From Dermatemys mawii (taxonomy: Eukaryota > Chordata > Testudines > Dermatemydidae): a stretch of DNA of 64,000 bases. A program made the position numbers and the translations under genes. Below the pieces are notes generated by a model, which was not told where the DNA came from, did no database searches, and was given only the letters and a program-made list of their open reading frames with translations. Shown piece by piece: positions 48,083 through 59,760 of this stretch (positions are counted from its first letter, which is position 1; each line of letters opens with the position of its first letter). The DNA is taken from NCBI GenBank assembly GCA_007922305.1, contig ML677364.1:16638260-16702259 (forward strand). The letters are read 5' to 3'.

Positions 48083-48822
48083 TGGAGTCAGGAAGGAATC
48101 TTCCCCTTAGTTGGACTGGCAGAGATCCTAGGGTTTATTTGGGTTTGGTTTTTTTTCCCTCTTCCTCTGAAGCATGGGGCACTGGCATGTTTAAACTAGA
48201 GTAAATGTAAAGCCTTGCAGATCTAGAACCCAGGCCTGTAAAGCTACTAAGCTGCTAGCAGCCCCAAGGTGCCACCCAGTTTTTGTGTATGGACATAGAC
48301 CATGGGAAGTTCCACCTCAAAGGTTTAACAGAAGCAGCCTCATGGCTCCTGATGTGCTTCGTACCCTATATAAACCCATGGGGCATTCCAGGAAGTGTCT
48401 AGTCAACAGTGTGGCTCTCCTATGGCTATCATGACTGTTCCTGCTCCTGAATTCCTGGCTTTGCCCTTGGCTTGATCTGGTCTTCGCCTCCTGACTCAGA
48501 CCCTGAAAACTGATTCAGACTCTGACCCTTGATATTGACTTTGGCCTGGAAATCGATTATGAACTCCTCTGTTGTTCCCAGCCTCAGGTTTGCCCTTGCT
48601 CTGCCCCGGGCCTTGACTGCCTTTTTTGGGATCCTGACAGTAAATGGTGGATTCTCTATAACTTGAAGTCTTTAAATCATGATTTGAGAACTTCAGTATT
48701 TTAGCCAGAGGTTATAGGTCTATTACGGGAGTGGGAAGGTAAGATTCTGTGATCTTTGTTGTGCAGGAGGTCAGACTAGTTGATCACAATGGTCCCTTCT
48801 GACCTTAAAGTCTATGAGTCTA
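48083..48822 (+). mobile_element. CR1-like 3' end split by a solo LTR
   Basis: The left part 'gtcaggaaggaatcttcccc...cctctgaagcatggggcactgg' and the right part 'ggattctctataacttgaagtctttaa...ggaggtcagactagttgatcacaatggtcccttctgacc' form one CR1-type 3' end when the 434-bp LTR and one copy of its duplication are removed. Confidence 0.85.
48206..48639 (+). mobile_element. Solo LTR, 434 bp, with 5-bp duplication GTAAA
   Basis: It begins TGTAAAGCC and ends GGATCCTGACA (TG...CA ends). It is flanked by exact GTAAA repeats (48,201-48,205 and 48,640-48,644). A TATATAA box (48,367-48,373) lies in the first half, and the orientation is taken from it. No internal retroelement sequence remains. It inserted after the surrounding CR1 end. 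Confidence 0.9.
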
Positions 48823-49238
48823 GGAGCACCCTGTTCACATGCATTAGTGCACGTGTGTGCGCATGTACATACACACACACAGAGTTCAGCATAAGAAGCC
48901 AAGCATGGGTGGTATCTGAGAATGCCACAAGAATTTCCTTTTAGGAGGAAGAAATATTAATAGAAATCAAATGCATAGAAAGGTATTTAAGATACATTGG
49001 TATTTAAGGTACACTGATCGCAATAAGACTATTCATTTGGTTAAAGTTAAGCAATACCTTGCTGAAGCAGGGCCATTGTTTGTAAATGAAAACTTTCATG
49101 GTGACCTCTGCAGAAAAGCTCTGTCTTGTTTTATAAATTTGTTGTGCCTAGATTAAAATGAATAAAAAGGAAATCATTAACTTCTTTCTGCACAATGCAA
49201 AAGCACTTGCACAATTATTTGTCATGTTAGCTCACTAA

Positions 49239-49511
49239 AACCTGGTCTAACACTAGGAACTTAGATCAGTATAGCAACATCTTCACACCCCTGAGAGACA
49301 TGGCTATACTGACCTAACCCTCGGTATAAACAGGTTTATGTCAACAGAAGAATTTGTGCATTGATAACTGCCTCTCAGTGAGGGGGATCACCTAGCCTGT
49401 TGGGAGAACCCCTCCCATTCGCATAGGTAGTGTCTACACTGAAGTGCTTCAGCAGCACAGCTGCAGCTGTGTCACGGTAGTGTTTTAAGTACTGTATAGA
49501 CATACCCTCAG
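49239..49511. mobile_element. Harbinger-like MITE, decayed
   Basis: 'cctggtctaacactagg' at the left and 'ctgtatagacataccctcag' at the right are inverted versions of the 'gtctacac' end. The interior has 'gagagacatggctatactgacctaaccc' and 'gggagaacccctcccattcgcataggtagtgtctacac', a known pattern for this MITE type. The exact duplication is unclear. Confidence 0.7.
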
Positions 49512-52500
49512 ACTTTGAAAGATCATCTGCTAATATTGGCATTGTAAACTATCCTTGAAGAGCAATAAATTATAAAATTAGAATTTGTTCTTACTTAACT
49601 ATTTAGCTTTATATAACCAAATTCTCAGGCTTTTGCTTCTTATCTTGCCTGCATTGATGATTAACAACCTAATGTTGAAGTGGTAAGGATTTTGTAGACT
49701 CAGAAACTCTATTTTCACACAGACTTTTACCGTCTCTTTATAACTGATTGAGAATGTTTTCTGATTTATATTTTTAAAAGTTTAAACTACTTGACAAATA
49801 TTTCATAGGACTCCTATGGCTCACTGCTGCCACTTGTTTGGGAAAATGAAAGGTAAGTTGAAAAATGCACCTTTTCCATTTTCATCTCTAATTGAATTCT
49901 CTCTTGACCCCCTTATTCCCTGTGGCTGTATTTCAGGTTTTGATGATAAGAAAAAGAATTTTGTATTTGGATAATACAATTTTCTCACTTGCCTTCAGCG
50001 ACCTTCAGCTCAATTTCCTCTCCCTAGAGACACTGTATATTATAGAATTGAATCAAATTCCTTATTCATAGAAAAAAAGTTCCAATTTAATCTGAATATT
50101 CAGCATTTTACACTGGTCAAGGTGATGGATGGCATATTGAAATGCTTTTGGTTCAGGTAATCAAATGGTAGAATTCAGACTTATATTGAAAAACATAATG
50201 AAATCTATTCAATATTCTTAAAAGGAACAAAAATGCACATTACATGGTAGAACTGGGACCTTTTCTTATTACCTTACCAATAATATCTCCATTGCAAAAA
50301 GTATAGTCAAAAATTAAGAATTTATGTAGGATAGAACATATGAAAAGTAGTAGCCGTTGAGAGCAAAAGGAGATGGGTACTTGAGACTGCTCAAATGAAC
50401 AAGCACTAAAACTGGGAGGAAAACAGATCTGTTAGTAACATACAGCTGAAATGTTAAATATTGGTCAACTATGGTGTTTAACATTTCCTTAAGAGGCATT
50501 TTAAGAAGTAAACAATATAAAGGGCTTTTAGAATATTTCAAGTAATCCAATTTGTAAATTATTTTGATATTTTATTACCATACCAAAGAGTGTTGTAAAC
50601 TAAAAAATTCACAAAATAATTGCTTAGAGCAAGCTAAGGCTGGCTGCAGCTTACTGGGGTATGGTCTTTGGGCAAAATATTACCAGTGGAGCAAAAACTA
50701 ATGGTTTTGCATCCATAGGATTGTTTTATATATAAATAATGTGGAAGTTCCCTATATCCCTGCTGAAAATCTGGAGATAACCCTGTTTTGTTTTTAAGGT
50801 CTTCTAGGCACTTTTTACAATTGGTTAAAAGCCCTAAGACAAATATAAACATCAAGGCACTGTATTCAATAATTTAATACTGGGTAGTTTGTTGCACATT
50901 ACATAGTAAAATCATTGTAACAGGGGAAGATTAACCTTTCTCCATGTTTGCAGTGTCTTATATTCAAGGTCCTATACCAAAGCCTTTTTCCTTCTCACAG
51001 AGGCAGATCAGATGAATTTCCATTAGAGTCCACCAGTACAATTCCATAACTGACTGATGGGAGGCAAAAATCACATCCTGGAGTTGAGCATCTTCCCTCC
51101 ACACCATTAATAGTCCAGAGGGCAAGTTACCAACTCAGGTCTCTTGTACAGAAATGGAGAGCTTTAACACTATGCTGTGGATGCTTGATCTGTATCTTTA
51201 CTTCTGTGAATAATCTGTACATATGATTTTTACCTTTGCAGGCTGTATACAGCTTTAGGGTGGTATTTTCAAAAGCAGATAAGAGAGTTAGGCATCCACT
51301 GAGCCTGAATGGGAGTTGGATACCTAGTTGCCATTTGAAAATCCCACCTCCAGTCTTGTGCACTCACAAATATAACACAAATGTGTAGACTTAAAATAGT
51401 CTTTCAGAATAATAATCCTTTAGAATCTTTATAATATTGGACATCCTTAAACTTAAAGTAGCCCTTCAGAATTAAAACAATATTGTTAGGAAGTGGAAAA
51501 TGCTACAAACAGCTGTAGTTTGCGATTTCACCAACATATTAACTCTACTTTTGAAATAAGAGCAGGACTGATATAACTACATCAGCTTCACTCAGATGAA
51601 GATGAGCTTCCCCCATTTTTCCCTCTCCAAACTGCTAACCCTGGAAATTCATCCTAGGAATTGAAAATCATATGCCATTGTTACTAGTAATGCAGGTTCT
51701 ACAATTGGACGTTAGTTACCAATTCTGTTGATGAATGAGCTAGCCAGAGCAGAATTCATCTCCCAGAGCTGTGTTACCTCTGCCGGAATAGCACATAAAA
51801 ATATATTATTTTAGAAACTAAAGTGAGCAGATATAACCAAGTACATACAGACAGTTGATCCGCTGAGTAAGAGTGTCTTTTTTTTTATTAGTTTGCTAAT
51901 TAGTTTAGTTAGTCAGTTAGCTAGTTATTTTTTTTGACAATGGCCCTGATTAAGGAAAGCATCCTTATTCAAGATAGGGCTTAAGCATGTGACTTCAGTG
52001 AGATTTAAGCATATGCTTAAATGCTATCTTGAACAGAGATGGACTTAAACACATACTTTAGTGATATCCTGAATCAAGACCTATAACTGCACTTTAAAGC
52101 CAAAGGAATAGTACACTAGACCCTGATTCTACGGACACTATGCATGTGTTTAGCTTCATGCATGTGAGTAATCTCATTAATGTCATGGTCATGGTCACAC
52201 TTTTCAAATGTCCCTCATTCTAAGGAGATTCACTTATTTTGGTCCCTCTGTTCCTTACATTCCACACAAATCTTATTGTTGAAATGTGTTTATCAGTATT
52301 TTTAAAATCCTATACTATGTACAGGTATAAATAATGTATATATGTTGATGTTACAGTATAGTACTATAGGGAATTAGAAATATTTTACAGTTTCATAGAA
52401 AAAGTACTTAAAGTCTTGACCCGGCAACCTGTTCAGCATGCTCCTCACCTTGCAGTATTGCTCAGTGCCCCCCCAGAATGAGCCCTAAGAGAACATGAAG

Positions 52501-52575
52501 GTTACATGGGGAGCATCTAAAAGTCAGGCAATGCCAAAGTTAAGATTACACAAACAGTATGAACTGTGTCCTCTA
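49512..52575. other. Unassigned AT-rich DNA
   Basis: No exon is supported. At 51,252-51,352, 'ttttcaaaagcagataagagagttaggcatcc...ttggatacctagttgccatttgaaaatccca' forms an imperfect palindrome about 100 bp long, an old repeat type. Confidence 0.45.
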
Positions 52576-52624
52576 CTATATACGTACATACATACATATA
52601 TATATGTATATACACACACACACA
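52576..52624 (+). repeat. Compound TA/TG-type microsatellite
   Basis: Mixed 'tacatacatatatatatg' and 'acacacacac' units run directly into the CR1 3' end that follows. Confidence 0.85.
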
Positions 52625-52800
52625 GCACTGGAATAAATTGTCTAAGGAGGTTGTGGAATCTCCATCACTGGAGATTTTAAAGAGCAGGTTAGACAAACAC
52701 CTGCCAGAGATAGTCTAGATAATACTCAGTCCAGTCATGAGTGCAGGGGACTAGACTAGATGACCTCTCGACATTCCTTTCAGTCCTAGGATTCTATGGT
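52625..52800 (+). mobile_element. CR1 3' end, 5'-truncated
   Basis: 'cactggaataaattgtctaaggaggttgtggaatctcc...gcaggggactagactagatgacctc...tcctaggattctatg' is a clear CR1 3' UTR end, similar to the end of the 38,985-41,870 copy. Confidence 0.9.
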
Positions 52801-55321
52801 ACAGTTTTTAATTATATGATCAAATATTAATCCTCAAACTACAAGAATGTATTGTATATTTTCTCCAGCCCTATATACACACACTGAGCATTTTGTAAAA
52901 TTTTATTCTTTTTACTTGCACTGTTTTCATTTCCATAATAATCCAATATTCCTCTCATGATTTAGACTTATTATTTTTATACAGATTAGAATCATGTTGC
53001 CATTTGCAGTCTGCAGTCACAATTGCTGGTCTCATGAGTCTCAAGTCCTTTCACATAATATTAGAGGATTAATACTAATTACAGGGAATATTTCTCTAAA
53101 CTTCTCTCTGGAACAGAAGATTCAGTTACCAACAATGGACTAAGCTTTGGCTACTTCCCCACAGCACACATTTGTTCTGACAACAGCCTGTACAACTTGC
53201 TTTTTTCTTAATCAGTGCTTGATTCCTGACTTCTGTACAATACAGATCACAAGGAAAAAAGAAGAGGGGAAAAAAAGGAATCTATTAAAGGGAATGGCTC
53301 AGCTCAAGGTACCAGTCTGCTAATGTGTCCCAAATGCCTGTTTCAAAGAGAATCACAAACTACTTTGTTGAATTGTACAAGATATTGTGACAAGGAATTC
53401 AAGGAAGTTTGGTTCATTCTATGCATGCTTAACTCCGATTAATGTAAATGGGAGTTTCATGAGCATAAGGAAAGAAGTTGTACAGGCTCTCATATTAGCT
53501 GGCACACCATGAATTAGTTGCTAATGTGTTGTGTCGTGTTCACTCTGGATATAAACTAGCATGGGTAGCAATTTAATAGAGCAGCTGAAGTTAATGCCAT
53601 TTTTTGGCACCACATAACAGAATTTGTTGTGGGGTCACATATGCACTAAGAGGTCATGTACTAGCAAATTTCAGGAAATCATAGACATGCACATTATTAG
53701 AATGAATTGCTGTCTGGCTCCAATATCTGAAATATGTAACCAACTCTTAACCCTATGTTTCAGCCCACTCTGATGCATTTAAATCACAAAAACATACAAT
53801 TCTTTGTGTCTTTAACTAAGTTATGAAGGTAAAAAATAGAATATTAAGAATGCATGACAAAATCTTGTACTGAAATACTTGGATAAATCTGAAATATCGA
53901 TTTTACTGACATAGAATTACAAATCCCAAGCATGCAGAAAGTATGAACCAGGACCCCCCAAAAATTATGAGACTGACTTAAAAATCTTGATTTTAAAAAG
54001 TTATAAATTTGAGTTTCTTTTTATTTGCTTTCTGGTTTTTGAGCATTGAGAGTTCACATTTAATTTTTTCTCTGCAACCAGGTGGACTAGAAATTTACTC
54101 ATTGTTGGTCTATTTTCATAATTACAGGACTCCAGGCACAGGGCCTTTAAAAAAAACACCAAATATTATGAGACATATGATAAATGTGTGAGCGTTGGCC
54201 ACACTGCAAGACATGCACTAAAGAGTTTCATGGTCTTTTATTCCTTTCTAAAAGTAACATTTACAACTAAAAAGATGTTACAGAGAGCAAAGGAACATGG
54301 TTCTTTATTCCAGAATCCTTTGGAAATTTTATCTTTTCCCTAATAAGAATGGAAACACAGATTTAAAAATAATTAAAACTTTTAGTTGCTGAATTTAAAT
54401 ATTTTGAGAAGCCCAAATTCAGCAACCTAAAACTGGAATAATGCACTAGTGAATTAGGCCCCACTGTGCATAAGGACCTGATCCTGCACCACTGTAGTGA
54501 CTGGAAATTCTGCTACTGATGAGAGCAGAAGTGAGCCCTAACTGCAGTTTTAAAATAGTATTCAATAGTTTACAAACAAATCAAAGTAAAATGCAGGGAT
54601 ATGTGTGAATTGTTAGATATGTGTTTTGCACAACATCATAATTCAACAGCTAATTTTGTTAATTATTGTTAAATGTATGGATTCATTAGAACACTGCTAA
54701 CCAAGATAATACGGTGTTTTCCTTAACAGTTGTCATTTGGTACACTTGTAATACATTACAGTACACTCCAAAAACAAAAGAAATTATTTCAGAACCAGGT
54801 AAAGATGCTAATTAACAAAAATATACTTGCTTGTCACATACTTTGCAAAACCTGAGTATTGAAATTCAAGAAAATTAGTAAAGAAATTGTAATTCTCACA
54901 TTGCTCACATAATAAATATATTACTTGTATCAAGTGCAAAGAAATGCATGTTCCGTCACAACAACACGACTCCAACTCCAACTTCCTCCGCCGGGTTCTG
55001 GCCATGTACGTGGATCTGCTGAGGCCCTGGCCTGGGAGTAGCTCATGTGATGTTTGGGGGCAGATGAAGTGATTGGCAGACCTAGCCACTGCTGGCTGCT
55101 GCTGAATGCAGCACATTAGCTTCTCCTCTCGTGTATAATGGTCGCATCAGTGTGAGAGGAGAATTTGGCTCAATGACACGCAACCTGGGGAGTCAATAGA
55201 TTCCCACTCCCACATCCCATAAGTGTCCTCACACAAATATTGCTAAACACAACCCCCGAGATTGTGTTTTGAGCAGTTTTCCATGTGTGTCATATGGCCT
55301 GGATACATCGTTAGACAAAAC
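52801..55321. other. Unassigned DNA with one CpG-containing patch
   Basis: It is AT-rich and without recognised exons up to about 54,940. From 54,950 to 55,180 the GC and CpG content rise. The minus-strand frame at 54,808-55,116 includes a basic 'MARTRRRKLELES' stretch that I cannot match to anything. Exact 10-bp inverted arms TTCTCCTCTC/GAGAGGAGAA lie at about 55,121-55,166. Confidence 0.35.
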
Positions 55322-55329
55322 GTTTAGAT

Positions 55330-55618
55330 CAGGGGTTGGCAACCTTTCTGAAGTGGAGTGCGGAGTCCTCAGTTATTTGTTCTAATTTAAAGTTTCGTGT
55401 GCCAGTAATACATTTTAACATTTTTAGAAGGTCTCTTTCTATAAGTCTATAATATAGAACTAAACTACTGTTGTATGGAAAGTAAATAAGGTTTTAAAAA
55501 TGTTTAAGAAGCTTCATTTAAAATTAAATTAAAATGCAGAGCCCTCCACACCAGTGGCGAGGACTTAGGCAGTGTGAGTGCCACTGAAAATCAGCTCGCC
55601 ATAGGTTGCCTATCCCTG
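55330..55618. mobile_element. hAT-like MITE, 289 bp, 8-bp duplication
   Basis: It begins CAGGGGTTGGCAACCT and ends, in reverse, CAGGGATAGGCAACCT. The flanks GTTTAGAT (55,322-55,329) and GTTTACAT (55,619-55,626) match at 7 of 8 bases. The interior is AT-rich and non-coding. Confidence 0.88.
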
Positions 55619-55626
55619 GTTTACAT

Positions 55627-56630
55627 ATAGCATTAGAACTCTGTAAACCCAGGATCAGAGGATCAGGGTGACTTAATGGGGAACCAGACTTTCACACTTG
55701 GATTGCTGTAAACATGGTCCAAGCCAAGGCCCTAAGGGAACCAATCCCCTAGACATTAATTCAGCAAAATGTACAACTGCTCAATTTTCTTGTTCCAGAG
55801 TGATATAAAAAATTAAATTAATCTAAAACTCTAATGGCAAACAACTACTCAGCTGCTTTTCCTGTTTGGTGAATAGTGCACCTGCTCTTACAGTAACTAC
55901 ATTTTATATTACTTATTCTTTCCCTTTCTGAAATGTAAATACTCCCATACAGCAACAACCACTAATGTAAAGAGACAGTCTGTGATGATGTCTCAGTCAA
56001 TAAACACACAATATGATAAAGAGGGAGTAAAACATATTCATGGACAAAAGATATTTTAAAATAATGTCTAAATCCGTGACACAAATTGACAGGCAGCAAA
56101 ACAATTCATAATTAAACCTAGTACTACACCCTGCCTGGTGCTGCAAGAACTGCTGATCTGCAAGTGATTATAGAGACTCTTATTTTCTGCAATGTCTAGT
56201 CACAAAGTGAAGGCATAAACACAAATTTTGAGCCTTAATCTCATGCTTTCCCTAGTTTGTAACTGGCTGCAGAACGTGTACACTAAGTCAGCATTGTGGA
56301 AATTTTTTGTCTGCATATGATACTACTTTTGGAGGCCATATGATATCTGGCTCACCATTCTTGCTCTATTTTTGGTAGGCAGCTGCAAGAAAGGCTGAAG
56401 TGGCATGGGTAGGTGGTGTGGGTCCGTAGTGTAAGGGAGTCCCAAATATTTTCTTAGCCTTTTCCCTCACCCTAGCATACAAGAGGATGCATGAAGCCCC
56501 AGCAGTCACTGCTCTAGATCCACACATAAGATTATGGTACTTGATGGCTTTCAGCACTAGCACTTCTTTTTTGTATAGCAGAAAGTTGCATTTTCTCCCT
56601 CTGGTCAGACAGGAATCTCTACATTTTACT
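55627..56630. other. Unassigned DNA
   Basis: No exon is supported. Confidence 0.45.
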
Positions 56631-56860
56631 GAAGTGACAAAGAGTCCTGTGGCACCTTAAAGACTAACTAAAGTATTAGAGCATAAGCTTTCGTGGGCTA
56701 ATACCCACTTCGTCATATGTAAACATCATTTGCATCCGACGAAGTGGGTATTAGCCCACACAAGCTTATGTTCTAATACTTTAGTTAGTCTTTAAGATGC
56801 CACAGGACTCTTTGTCACTTCTGCAATTCCAGACTAACATGGCTACCTCTCTGATTCTTG
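56631..56860. repeat. Foldback repeat, 84-bp arms, 80/84 match, with tail
   Basis: The left arm 56,631-56,714 and right arm 56,738-56,821 are reverse complements with four mismatches and a 23-bp loop. The right arm continues into the tail 'actaacatggctacctctctgattc', as in the single copy at 15,474-15,596. A transcript would form a long hairpin. Confidence 0.95.
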
Positions 56861-56889
56861 ACACCATGCAAGGCACTACATTTTACTGT

Positions 56890-57575
56890 GTTATCATACA
56901 ATTGTAGGACTGGAAGGGACCTTGAGAGATCATCTAGTCCAGTCCCCAGTCCCCAGTCCCCTACACTCATGGCAGAAGTAAGTATTATCTACTATCCCTT
57001 ATGGGTGTTTATCTAACCTGCCCTTAAAAATTGCCAATGGTAGAGATTCCATAACCTCCCTAGGCAATTTATTCCGGTGCTTAACCACCCTGAGAGTTAG
57101 GAGATTTTTCCTAATATTCAACTGCCCTTGCTGCAATTTAAGCCCATTGCTCTTGTCCTAGCCTCAAAGATTAAGGGGAACAGTTTTTCCCCCTCCTCTT
57201 TGTAACAAACTATTATGCGCTTCAAAACAATTATGTCTCCTTTCAGTCTTCTCTTCTCCAGACTAAACAAATCCAGTTTTTTTTTATCAATCTTCCTGCA
57301 TGGGTCATGTTTTCTAGACTTTTAACCATTTTTGTTGCTCTTCTCTGGACTTTCTCCAATCTGTCCACATCTTTCCTAAAATATGGTGCCCAGAACTGGG
57401 CACAATATTCCAGTTAAGGCCTAATCAGCTCAGAGTACAGCAGATGAATTACTTCTCGTGTCAGAATGATGTTTAATTTTATTTTATTTTTTGCAACAGA
57501 GTTACACTGTTGACTCATGTTGAGCTTGTGATCCACAATGACCCCCTGATCCCTTTCTGCAGATCCCTTTCCACA
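56890..57575 (-). mobile_element. CR1, minus strand, 5'-truncated
   Basis: The left end 'aattgtaggactggaagggacc' is the reverse of a CR1 3' terminus. The minus-strand coding remnant includes the region around 'gatgtggacagattggagaaagtcc' (reverse of 57,343-57,373). There are many stops and no intact frame. It lies about 30 bp from the foldback repeat. Confidence 0.88.
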
Positions 57576-58718
57576 ATCCTTTTATTGTGTCATATGACCA
57601 AGTCATAAAAGCAAGAGCAAGCTTTGAGACACAAACCAGAAACCAGACTAGTAGGTATGACCAAAATTATTGAATGTGGGCACTTAAATAGAAGTGACCT
57701 GACTGTTAGAGATGTTTAGAACTCCTTCCTCCAACTGACCTAAGCAGGAGCTGCAAGTCATCAGCAACTTTTTAAATCAGGCCACTATTTCTTAGGTGCT
57801 GAAATATAGGTTTTACACCTAACTTTAGGCACATAAATTTGAAAATTGTGATCTGTGCCAGCAACAGCCATATTAGAAGCCTGACACAAAAGTAGCTCTT
57901 CTCTTTTAAAACTACATCTTAAGAAAGTATTACAGTTTTCCTCCACACGTGCAGTTTTAAAGATCCAGTATAATGATTCATAAATATTCTTCACAGGGAA
58001 TTGCATCTGGATCTCAAAAGTCGGTATTTCACCTCACCATACTTGCGATCTATGGCAAAATGGCAGCTCTACAATCAGGAAAGAAAGGTGAAAAAGTAAA
58101 TATGAAAAGCTGTTTTGGAAGTGGTACTACTATAACCTATAGGCTAACTATGAAATGCTTAGAATTTACTGAGACAAAACTCCTACTTAAGGTAATGGGA
58201 GTTTTGCCTGAAAACTCAAGACTGCATGATTTAGGGCTTATACAATGCACTGGAAGTTTATAGGTCCATATCCATTGGAAACATACCATTACATAACATT
58301 GGCATTTATGCCCCATTATGTTTATGGCAATAATCTTCCCTTGCTGTCCACAGAAATTTACTATGCTGACATACATGCATAAAGAAATCAGAAAGGAAAA
58401 AAGGCAGCAGTCATCAGTTCTAACTGTTGATTGAGGACACTGACTTTATAGTGTAGATGGAGTTCTGGAAAGTGACAGAAAAAGCTGAAGGCATTTTAGG
58501 ATGAAAGTGGTATTTGGAGCTACTTTACATATATCAGATTTCTATATATATACTCTGAAAATGATGTTACCAAGCAATATTGGTAAACTATACTCGTTAT
58601 GGTTTTAAAGAGAAAAAATGAAATGCTAGCTATTTTATTTTGTTTTAATTCATCTTCTTATTGTTAGATTTAGTACTGGAGCCAAAGATGTCACAAAATT
58701 GCACTTCTAAAATATTAT
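57576..58718. other. Unassigned DNA
   Basis: No exon is supported. 'actcctacttaaggtaatgggagttttgcc' near 58,180 is a short scattered repeat. Confidence 0.45.
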
Positions 58719-58726
58719 ATTTGAAG

Positions 58727-59347
58727 TAGGGTGACCACCTGTCCCAAATGGGGCAGGACAGTCCCAGAATGCAGAGTTTAAGTCTTGGTCCCAGGCTGAA
58801 TGACCCTGGGACAGCATTTGCCCCAGATTACCTGTGGTACTGTTCTGCATCTGCCTGATGGTCAGCGGTGGTGCCAGCCTTATCCCAGTGGAGGGGAGCG
58901 CTTATCCCAGTGGAGGGGAGCGCTTAGCGCTCAGGCCCTGCACCCTGGCCAGGCCGAAAGCTGGAGCCAGGCCTTGGTAAGAGCCACTCAGGGAGCCCAG
59001 CTGCTTTGGAGAGCCCTGGATCCTCCACCTGTCCTGTGCAGCACATCCTGTGGGGTGGAGACATGGGCCAGAAGCTGCTCTCAGGCCTCCCACCCAGGGC
59101 AGGTGGAGAGTTTGGGGTTCTCCACCGTGACCCAGGCTTCCTGGGCAGCTCTTACCATGGCCGTCTCTGGCTTCTGGCCAGAACAAGGGGTGAAACCTCA
59201 GGGAAAGAGGAGAAGCAGGGGGCGAGGAGTCAGTGGAAGAGGAGGGGCAGGGCCTCAGGGAAAAGGAGGAGAAGGAGTGTAGCCATGGAGAAGGATGGGT
59301 ATCCTGCATGTGTCCCTCTTTTACCTTTTGAAAAGGTGATCACCCTA
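58727..59347. mobile_element. hAT-like element, 621 bp, exact 8-bp duplication
   Basis: It begins TAGGGTGACCACCTG and ends GGTGATCACCCTA. The exact 8-bp ATTTGAAG lies on both sides (58,719-58,726 and 59,348-59,355). A 22-bp unit is tandemly duplicated inside (58,879-58,900 and 58,901-58,922). The interior is GC-rich, and the 115-160-codon frames on both strands are its by-products. The ends match the small MITEs at 7.48 and 63.75 kb, so it may be a larger member of that family. Confidence 0.9.
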
Positions 59348-59522
59348 ATTTGAAGCTACAAATAAATCATATATAAAAAGCATAAACATTCAGTAATGTA
59401 AGGGCTGGATGGCAACCGAGTAGGGTAAGTCAGTCTCTTCTGCTTCATACGCTGTATGGACTGCAAGTTTCAAGTGAAAATCTAGGTAATAACTGCAATC
59501 CACAAAGGTCTGAATTGTCTAG

Positions 59523-59657
59523 GCCACTAGTTCTCAAACTTCATTGCACCGTGACCCTCTTCTGTCAATAAAAATTACTACATTATCCCAGGAGAGGGAC
59601 CAAAGACTGATACCCACCACCCCAGGCAGGGGAGCTAAAGCTGAAGCCCAAAGACTT
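59523..59657. mobile_element. hAT-like MITE fragment, left end only
   Basis: 'agttctcaaacttcattgcaccgtgaccctc...aaaattactacattatccc' is the typical left half of a hAT-like MITE with a 'ggttctcaaact' end. The right part is replaced by the sequence leading to the next MITE fragment. Confidence 0.5.
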
Positions 59658-59677
59658 GATTCACCTAATCTTAAACT

Positions 59678-59760
59678 CAGGGTATGTCTACACTGGGTCT
59701 TATATTGATGTAGATTATTTTACTGTACCACGTACATCCACCAAAACCTATTTCCTGATC
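59678..59760. mobile_element. Harbinger-like MITE fragment
   Basis: It starts 'cagggtatgtctacact' and loses similarity within about 80 bp. The 23 bases just before it are identical to those before the 61,587-61,855 MITE. Confidence 0.45.

Noticed and set aside
58800..59353. Overlapping 115-160-codon frames on both strands
   Set aside because: They fall almost entirely within the bounded 621-bp element and come from GC-rich, internally duplicated sequence.
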